A DNA stretch of 64,000 nucleotides from Adenophora triphylla var. japonica (taxonomy: Eukaryota; Streptophyta; Magnoliopsida; Asterales; Campanulaceae): positions 124,001 through 188,000 of the forward strand of contig JAFEMH010002509.1 of the NCBI GenBank assembly GCA_022495995.1. The letters are read 5' to 3'. A program made the translations under genes and the position numbers. Under the pieces are notes generated by a model, which did no database searches, had not been told where the DNA came from, and worked only from the letters and a program-made list of their open reading frames with translations. Each line of letters opens with the position of its first letter. Positions within the stretch are counted from its first letter, which is position 1. Positions 57,415 to 64,000 of the stretch are shown in pieces.

Positions 57415-57594
57415 TTACACGAAATACTTCCTCGGTCTCCCCCTCTTCTTTTTAAATTCCGTTGCCGGCATCACCATACCAGCCGCCGCCATGACTGATG
57501 GTGGTGGTGGGGCCGCCGTTAATCTCCCGATATCGCTAGGACCCACTTCCCTGACCACCATCGCTTGAACAGGTTTCTCTCCAGTTGACTCCAT
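57415..57594 (-). pseudogene. captured AT-hook (AHL-type) first-exon fragment
   Basis: The minus strand from the ATG at 57594 encodes 59 residues beginning MESTGEKPVQAMVVREVG, with a proline/alanine-rich middle and then EFKKKRGRPRKY before running into element sequence and a stop at 57417-57415. KKKRGRPRKY is the type of AT-hook found at the start of plant AHL proteins, which bind AT-rich DNA in the nucleus; the PPC domain that should follow is absent. Upstream sequence to about 57650 may be its captured leader. The junction falls directly at a TTTCGTG hairpin arm. This is a gene fragment carried by a transposon, not a working gene. Confidence 0.75.
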
Positions 57595-57963
57595 CTCCCA
57601 AAATTCAACTTAAACCCTAGTAACAAAATTAAACCCTAACCCCCAAAAACTTCTACAACGTTAATCCTCAATCTGATCAAAATCAAACAGCTTCTAACAG
57701 CATTTCCCAGAAAAATGATTCTTTTTGCTTTTACAAATTACGCAAACAAAAAAAAAAAGCCAGAAAACTAAAACCCAAACTAGACACCTAACCCTTCAAA
57801 TTTGAATTTGAAGCCCTAATAGATTTAATGCCTAAAATTGAATGTTACAATGCGTAATTGTAGTATAAATTTGAGTCGAAAATTGTTGTAACATCAATTT
57901 ACAACCTAGCTTTCAATTTCAAAGGATACGTAACTGGGTTTGCAAAAATATTCGTACTGGTGG

Positions 57964-58207
57964 GGTGTTTCGTGTGTCTATACACGAAATGTATTTGTGC
58001 ATTTCGTGTGTAGTTACACGAAATGTTCCAATGTAAATCGTGTATAGGCACACGAAATGAGACTCAAAATCATACCTATGTGTTTCGTGTGCCTATACAC
58101 GAAATGTTGAATGACATTTCGTGTAAATCTACACGAAATAACTCAATACATTTCGTGTATTTTCATACGAAACATATCTGACAACGTCGTGTATAATCAC
58201 ACGAAAC
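57964..58207. repeat. array of TTTCGTGT...ACACGAAA hairpins
   Basis: Seven successive inverted-repeat units of about 24 bp, arms ATTTCGTGT and ACACGAAAT with 6-7 base loops (about 57967, 58000, 58036, 58082, 58116, 58148, 58184), plus an eighth near 57405 on the other side of the captured exon. Loops vary while arms are kept; several differ by paired changes. Copy 1 at 10350 has only the last three. Confidence 0.88.
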
Positions 58208-58292
58208 GTTTGCGTACGGATGAGGACAGTTTTGTCAATTGTCCGTGCCTTGCAAATAACATGCCTTGCAAATAACCGTGCCCGAATTTTAC

Positions 58293-58815
58293 CATAAGTT
58301 ACTTTTGCGAAATAAGTTCTGATGATGCAGTATTATATTATACTGCATTCTATATATGCATTATTTAAAAATTATGATACAACATTCTCAAAATACTGCA
58401 TCCTGCCACCACCGCCGGAATACGGTCACCGGTCGCCACCTGTCATCGTCAATGTTGTATTATATGAGTACACAGTATTATGCATTATCTTGTATGCAGT
58501 ATTATTACAAAATAATACAACATGATAATACAATATGAAAAGGAACTTATGGGGTATTATGAAACTTTTTTAGAACTTTTACAGAGCTTTCTTCCTTTAA
58601 ATATTGTATTGTATGCCTATCCTAGAAATTTCATAAACCTTTGCGCCTGAATCGTAGAACCAGGTGTTTGTTTCAACCGGAATTCACTAGTATTGGGCTT
58701 CTTATTAATTAGAGTATAATATGAATTTACAGACTTCTTTTCGCAAAAAAAAAAAAAAACTAATTTTGTGTTCTCACTTTTCAGCTCCAAATACTGTACT
58801 ACAAAATAAACCAAC
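58293..58815. other. upstream region of gene C
   Basis: AT-rich with repeated GCAGTATTAT motifs (58327-58510). A possible 3' splice site TTTTCAG at 58775-58782 suggests a leader intron. No clear TATA box. Confidence 0.4.
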
Positions 58816-59717
58816 ATGGCTGCCTTGTTCAAGAACTTCGGGTTACTATTATTGGGATTTATTTTGTTTGCTATTCCACGTTCATATGGAATATCACAAT
58901 CATGTATGAGTGTTTACGACAAAGGCGGTGCACCAGCTGTTTTCAGATCATCGAAATGTCCTGATTGGGAAAACCCCACAAAATTTCTCCAAAATATGAC
59001 TCAGAATTGCGATGTAGCAACCACTCAAGGTCGAAGACGCTACCAAGAGGACAGGATTTCATGTAATCTTGATATGATGATACCATTTTTAGGTACTAAT
59101 TTCAACCCTAAATGGCAATGCTACCCCTCCGTCTCAGAATGAATGTTTATGTTCTTGATCAAGAAGAAAATAGACATTTATTTTGGGAAAGAGGGATTAC
59201 CACTTAATATGAAGATGAACGATGTTATGAGACTTAATTTGTGCATTCCTGCAGGCGAAAATGGGACTAAAGAAGAGGTCCGTGTTGGTGTAGTTGCAGT
59301 TTTCGATGGTCATATTGGTTCGGAAGCAAGTGACATGGCCTCAAAACTTTTCCAGGATTACTTTTTACTGCACTCAGTATTTGGCATACACAAGAACTTT
59401 TCTAAAGAATCAGAGATTCGTATACCAGTTATCAGAGGGTGCATTATCTTCTATTTACTTCATCTACTATGACTGATTATTTCCCCACGCGCGTACATAT
59501 TGTTTTCAGTATTAGAATTACTTCCGTCTCAATATATTGAATGTTCATTTTTGTGCTTCTTTCAGCTATCCGGGCCTCCACCCTCAAGTTTCTGATGAAG
59601 AAAAGGATATCTTGAAGGAAGCCCTAGTGAGAACAATTCATGACATTGATGCAGTATTCTCTAAGGCAAGCTTTATCTTTGTTCCCTTATTCAATTTATG
59701 TTCTTGAAGTAGATTGC

Positions 59718-59751
<34 letters not shown>

Positions 59752-60904
59752 GTGTGTGTGAATTCCTTACTCGGATCCACATTGTACTTCCAGGAAGCTC
59801 GGAAAAACTATCTACCTGCAGGCTCTACAGCAGTTGTTGTGCTCTTGGTGGATGGCCAGGTTCTAGTTGCCAATGTTGGTGACTCAAAAGCCCTTCTCTG
59901 CTCTCAGGATCTTCGTCCACATCGTTATGACAAAGGTTCTAAATCTGATCATAGCAATATATAGCAGAATGACTCGTTAATAACAAAAAAACTATTGTCT
60001 TTGTGTTTTGATTGCACTATTACTCTGTCTTTTCGTGGACCCCACGCATAGTGGGAGCTCTTGTACCACCAGGTTGCCCTTTATCCAATTAGTTAATTTT
60101 TGTTACTTGATGCAACAAACAGGTTATATAACTCCCTACTTCACTAATGTGGAAATGACAAGAGACCACACGGCAAATATACTTGAAGAAAGGGAAAGGA
60201 TTAAAAATGCTGGAGGCTATATACTCGAGGGAGATGTGCCTCGAATAAACGGACACTTCCCCATGACTCGTGCCATTGGTGATGTTCCTCTAAAAAAGTA
60301 AGGTTCAATTACCCTAAAAACTCCCCCCAATTCCCCCAACCGGGGGCCTGTGTAGTAGTATAGTACATGAGTTCCGTTTTAACATTTATGGTAACATGAG
60401 TTACATCTTTACTGTAACATGTGTTGCATCCTACAGTAAGGTTTGTCGGACTGGACTGTTGTACACACGACAGAACAGGCTCCCCCATTTCTCCCACCTC
60501 TTTGTCACACACTATAAACGCTTCATTTTCTTTCATTTTTTTCCCCCAGGAATGGCATTATAGCAGTGCCAGAAGTGACAGATTGGCGGATGTTAAAAGC
60601 CGAAGAACTCTATCTAGTCGTAGCATCGGATGGCATATTCGAGAGCTTCACCACACAAAATGTGTGCAACATATTGTCTGATTTACACTACATAAAACCA
60701 GAACGGTCAGGCAACCGCAACCTGCGCTCGTGCTTGGACTTGTCAGTAGCCGAATGCATTGTCCAGAAAGCATTCCAGAAAGGCAGCACAGATAACCTGT
60801 CAGCCGTCGTGGTTGCATTGCGCAAATCGGGTTTTAATTATGATGAATTGCCTGGGCTTTATGAATGGGAGCCTGAGTGGGGATTTGATTATGGGTCCGT
60901 TTAG
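58816..60904 (+). CDS. PP2C protein phosphatase with signal peptide (gene C)
   Basis: Six exons: 58816-59092, 59255-59438, 59566-59665, 59794-59935, 60123-60297, 60550-60904; 1233 nt, 410 residues, no internal stop. Residues 1-25 form a hydrophobic signal peptide (FGLLLLGFILFAIPRSYG); then the Cys-containing segment shared with gene B (SCMSVYDKGGAPAVFRSSKC). PP2C motifs: [83 protein letters not shown]. The metal-binding aspartates are present, but DGHGG is DGHIG. It ends EWGFDYGSV and a stop, without a kinase domain. Intron 3 starts with GC (AAG/GCAAGC). Predicted Ser/Thr phosphatase in the secretory system; substrate unknown. Closest in structure to genes A and B. Confidence 0.9.
59124..59197. 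mobile_element. very short Stowaway-like MITE in gene C intron 1
   Basis: Left CCCCTCCGTCTCAGAATGAA and right TTATTTTGGGAAAGAGGGAT form an imperfect inverted repeat of about 74 bp flanked by TA. It resembles the remnant near 11893-11955. Confidence 0.6.
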
Positions 60905-61364
60905 GATTGGGACTTTTGCTTAGACTTATAGTTTTAACAAATCTACTGATTACTTTTGTTCTGAAGCGAAGGCTGGAAAGCCCGGAAAGTAAGTAAAATT
61001 TCAGTTTAATTTTATTATATTACAAGCAATATAGAAATAAATAATACACGGCTTATAAGACTCTACTTCTTACATGGAGGCAAAAGAAGATGGCTCTCTT
61101 GTTGGCTACTAACCGCCGGTTTCCCAATCATGTTCATCCCAATAGCCATTTGTTACGCAAAATCACGAGCCAATATGAGCCACTTTGTCACACCAAAGCT
61201 AGCCGTGGCTTGTGCCGTTTTAGGCTTCCTTCTCGGTCTTTGTAGCTACCTTTACTCCTTTGGTATGTCTTATCTTCCTGTTTCCGTTTCTTCTCTTCTC
61301 AGTACGAGCCAGCTTGCTTATACTGCAGTTTTCGCATTTATTGTTGTGAGGCATAAGTTTACGC

Positions 61365-61619
61365 ATTACTCGATAAATGCTGTGGTTTTAATGACTTTTG
61401 GGTCACTTGTTCTGGGGCTTCATATGGATGGAGATAGGCCTGTTGGGGTCTCTAATAGTAAATATATGCTTGGTTTTCTTATGACCCTTGCTGGTGCTGC
61501 TCTTCATTGTTTCATATTGCCTGCGCTTGAGTATACTAATTCGATAAATGCTGTGATTTTAATTACTTTTGGGTCACTTGTTATGGGGCTTCATATGGAT
61601 GGAGATAGGCATGTTGGCT
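61365..61619 (+). repeat. 82-bp duplication inside the permease pseudogene
   Basis: 61365-61447 and 61538-61619 share CGATAAATGCTGTG and GGGCTTCATATGGATGGAGA with a few changes. The second copy begins right after LPALEYT, so it is a misplaced repeat of the SINAV...GDR segment. Confidence 0.85.
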
Positions 61620-61629
61620 TCGGTACACA

Positions 61630-61795
61630 CCAACTGCAAAGCAGTTGGGTGCACTCAACGGTTCAGATTTAATCATGTTCAAATGATTGACTCCTGTTGG
61701 GGGGGGGGGCAAGGGTGTCAAAAAACAATAATACCCTTTGGGCATGATTAAATTTGGGACCTGTGCAGTTAGAGTCTAACTGCACAAGCTCCCGG
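61630..61795. repeat. imperfect inverted repeat in the pseudogene gap
   Basis: GATTTAATCATG near 61665 pairs with CATGATTAAAT near 61742, and GCAGTTGGGTGCAC pairs loosely with GTGCAGTTAGAG. A 10-G run lies between. It could be a small MITE that entered the intron; no target duplication was identified. Confidence 0.4.
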
Positions 61796-61908
61796 AGTGT
61801 GTGTATAAAAGCAATAGAAAGTGAAATAACTAAAGAAATGTTATACTGTATTTGTGTGCAGGCTATTCCAGAAGAGGCAGAAGAGTTTGGACTTGGGAAA
61901 AGCAAGTA

Positions 61909-62142
61909 CTCCCTCCGTTTCAAAATGTTTGTCCCATTTGACTTTTTTGTTGAACTTTGACCACAAATTTATGAGAGATTAATCATGTTCATGAAATTCT
62001 AAAAGTAGTTGTTGATAATATTATTAATGGTGAATCAATAGGAATTTTTAGAATTTCATGAACGTAATTAAATTGTCATATATTTGTGATCAAAGTTCAA
62101 CAAAAAAAGTCAAATGAGACAAACATTTTGGGACGGAGGGAG
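61909..62142. mobile_element. Stowaway-type MITE inside the permease coding sequence
   Basis: Ends CTCCCTCCGTTTCAAAATGT and ACATTTTGGGACGGAGGGAG with TA duplicated at both sides (61907-61908, 62143-62144); 234 bp. Removing it and one TA rejoins the codons for GKSK and YYIIL. Same family as 63644-63880. Confidence 0.92.
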
Positions 62143-62435
62143 TACTACATAATACTGATATCAGCTGCATTAGCTTTGCTGTTCAACCTTATAGGAAATT
62201 TTGGGGTGATTTACTACACATCGTCCCTCTTTGGAGGCATTTTGACAGCTCTTTTGGTTCCGGTTCAGCAAATCTTTGCTATAATTCTCTACCCGAAAGT
62301 TTTAACTCTGTGAAAGGCATGGCACTAGCTATGTGCCTTTGGGGTTTCGCGCATCCTATTTCGTTGGGCAGCAGAAATTAAGCCACAAGAAGCTCAAGGC
62401 TGAAACACATGAAGAACCGGCCAAAGTAATAGAAG

Positions 62436-63462
62436 TGTTGGAAAAAAAAAAAATTGTGTTTTGAAGGAAATAATGATTTATTTTCTTAATGAGTTATTTG
62501 TTAAAATAACAAATTAATTGTGGGTTTGTGTTCTACTCCATGAGGAGATAGAGATTGAATATTCATTTGTCCAAAATGATTAAGGGATGAATGAGATAGA
62601 AAGGCTCAAAGTGAGTGGGTTGGAATTGGTAAAATGTGGTTATCCCACATTGGAAAAAGATGAAAAAGTGGGCTAGTTTATATACTCCTACACTTTAGTA
62701 GGGAGCAAGATTAAATAGCATAGATGCTCTCTCTCGCGCACAGGTGCGCAGGGGTGCAAATCATGGTCTGAACTTGCTTTTGGGCTACCGAACTCATGTG
62801 CGAGCGCGTCCTGCGTACACGAATGGAACTCCGAAATTGCCTGTCCGCACAAGCCCACTTTTTGCCATTTTTTTTATTTGAACAGACAGAAATTCGAACA
62901 GTCTTTCTAGCACATGCAGAAATTTGAAAAGTCTTTCTAGCACATGCAGAAAATTGAAAAGTCCAGTCCATTCATTTCAATTGACAGTTTCATGGAAGTT
63001 GAAACACTTTGGCTTCTCAATTTAATTGGAAGTTGAAACACTTTGGCTTCTCAATTTAATTGAGTCTCTTCGATTCTAAGGATTTGAGCTGTATAAAAAG
63101 GGAGTACTCGAAAAATCCATCAGTTCCTCACAAATCTCCTGTTCGTTGCATATTGATAAATCCGTTCCTTGGCCTCTTGCATCTGCATCCGTGGTGATAC
63201 TGTCTAGGCTTATTCTCAATTCGCCGGAAGTACTATTGTGCAGTAACTGTTCCGGTCCGCTCCGTTTTATCCTGGGAGACAACCGTCCAATCAAACTCAA
63301 GCACAACTCGGTGAGGGGGCGTAAATTGTCTTAAGGAGAGTGTGGTCTCACACGACTCGGACAATTTCGAAAATTCGATTTATTTAATAGTATTTGTTTC
63401 TATTTGTAATCTGTTTTCTGTTTTCTTTATATTTACTGATTTTGTAAGTAATTTTCCTAACA
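62436..63462 (+). mobile_element. solo copia-type LTR (1027 bp)
   Basis: Starts TGTTGGAAAAAA and ends TTTTCCTAACA, with the 7-bp direct repeat ATAGAAG on both sides (62429-62435, 63463-63469). No primer-binding site or coding region follows, so it is a solo LTR. A TATAAAAAGGG motif at 63091-63101 is a likely promoter. Internal tandem duplications of about 36 bp (TTGGAAGTTGAAACACTTTG, 62995-63060) and about 30 bp (TCTTTCTAGCACATGCAGAA, 62900-62950) are present. It sits just before the stop codon of the permease pseudogene. Confidence 0.8.
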
Positions 63463-63643
63463 ATAGAAGTAGTTTGACTTTTTTTTCTTCCTATAACATA
63501 AAATTACAGCGTATAAAAAGTCAAATGAGACTCACTTGTCGTAAACAACATGAGTAATTTTATAAAATTACAGTGTATAAAAGTCATGTCATTTAATGAG
63601 TTGATTAGCCGTAACTTTGAGCAAAAATCTGTCTAAACAATTA

Positions 63644-63880
63644 CTCCCTCCGTTCGTTCCTAAAAGTTTGTCCCATTTGATTTTTTTGTTGAACTTTGAC
63701 CACAAATTTATGAGAGATTGATCATGTTCATGAAATTCTAAAAGTTGTTGTTGATAATATTATTAATGGTGAATCTATAGGAATTTATAGAATTTCATGA
63801 ACATAATTAAATTGTCATATATTTGTGGTTAAAGTTTAACTAAAAAAATAAATAGGACAAACTTTTAGGGACGGAGGGAG
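63644..63880. mobile_element. Stowaway-type MITE
   Basis: Ends CTCCCTCCGTTCGTTCCTAA and TTAGGGACGGAGGGAG with TA flanks; 237 bp. The interior is almost the same as 61909-62142 (TGAACTTTGACCACAAATTT, TTCATGAAATTCTAAAAG), so both come from one family. Confidence 0.92.
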
Positions 63881-64000
63881 TATTTAGACAACTCATTAGA
63901 TTAGCTGATGTAATATGGTTGTCGTCGCTTGCGAATTCTAATAACTCCACTCGACCTCAACTCTGGAGATTCTGAATTCTAAAATTATACTCTTCACGTC

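Larger units (their letters stand above)
57317..58283 (-). mobile_element. Pack-MULE copy 2 (967 bp)
   Basis: Flanked by a perfect 9-bp target duplication GAATTTTAC (57308-57316 and 58284-58292). The ends match copy 1 at 10350-10854 in inverted orientation: left GGTGAATTTTATTTGCAAGG, right (reverse complement) GGGCACGGTTATTTGCAAGG, with the subterminal TTATTTGCAAGGCA tandemly duplicated at the right end. The middle carries a captured AT-hook gene exon (57415-57594) and the right part a hairpin array (57964-58207). It encodes no transposase and must be mobilised by a MULE elsewhere. Gene C starts 530 bases downstream. Confidence 0.95.
61044..63478 (+). pseudogene. purine permease (PUP family) pseudogene
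   Basis: Plant PUPs are plasma-membrane transporters of purines and cytokinins with about ten helices. Visible: LYFLHGGKRRWLSCWLLTAG, LGLCSYLYSFGMSYLPVSVS, STSQLAYTAVFAFIVV, SINAVVLMTFGSLVLGL and GFLMTLAGAALHCFILP (61044-61540). An 82-bp segment (61365-61447) is repeated at 61538-61619, replacing the expected middle. After a stop-rich gap the gene resumes after a splice acceptor at 61861 (AIPEEAEEFGLGKSK), is split by a MITE (61909-62142), continues YYIILISAALALLFNLIGNF, then a 2-nt loss breaks the frame near 62297 before VKGMALAMCLWGF. A solo LTR (62436-63462) interrupts the last codons; the stop follows at 63476-63478. The N-terminal exon is not seen. Clearly non-functional. Confidence 0.85.

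Overview
This window is nuclear DNA from a flowering plant, most likely a eudicot. The evidence is genes split by many GT-AG introns in an AT-rich background, nested Ty1/copia and Ty3/gypsy LTR retrotransposons, Stowaway-type MITEs with TA target duplications, Mutator-like elements with 9-bp target duplications, and RTE-type LINE tails ending in TTG repeats. I cannot name the species. I see no rRNA, tRNA or CRISPR feature.

The host genes are three related PP2C protein phosphatase genes. Gene B (minus strand, 29565 to 12251) assembles into 20 exons that stay in frame: 1093 residues with a signal peptide, a complete PP2C domain and a C-terminal Ser/Thr kinase domain. Gene A (plus, 6458 to 8367, first exon not in the window) and gene C (plus, 58816 to 60904, six exons, 410 residues) carry only the phosphatase half with the same exon phases, so they look like partial duplicates of the fusion gene. 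Downstream of gene C lies a purine-permease-like pseudogene, broken by an internal duplication, a frameshift, a MITE and a solo LTR.

Layout. 1-6091: minus-strand copia element whose gag is split at about codon 20 by a young non-autonomous gypsy-like element (1352-5688) carrying host-gene fragments and tandem repeats. 6458-8367: gene A. 8800-10202: fold-back element. 10350-10854: Pack-MULE copy 1. 11370-11704: MITE. 12251-29565: gene B, with introns holding MITEs, four LINE tails and TA microsatellites. 30561-32374: small LTR element without coding capacity. 33809-55623: large Tat/Retand-like gypsy element (minus strand) with dual RNase H, decayed pol and an intron-containing antisense ORF on the plus strand; its gag is split at about codon 37 by a gag-only element with 2.7-kb LTRs (45654-54184). 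An older LTR appears to surround the large element. 57317-58283: Pack-MULE copy 2, with a captured AT-hook (AHL) first exon. 58816-60904: gene C. 61044-63478: purine permease pseudogene. 63644-63880: MITE.

The most interesting points are the phosphatase-kinase cluster, the two Pack-MULEs with different captured first exons and a hairpin array, the intron-bearing antisense ORF with its own TATA box, and a duplicated hairpin with a compensatory base change in the same retroelement. Exon joins were read by eye from splice-site consensus, frame continuity and paralogue comparison; no search was run.
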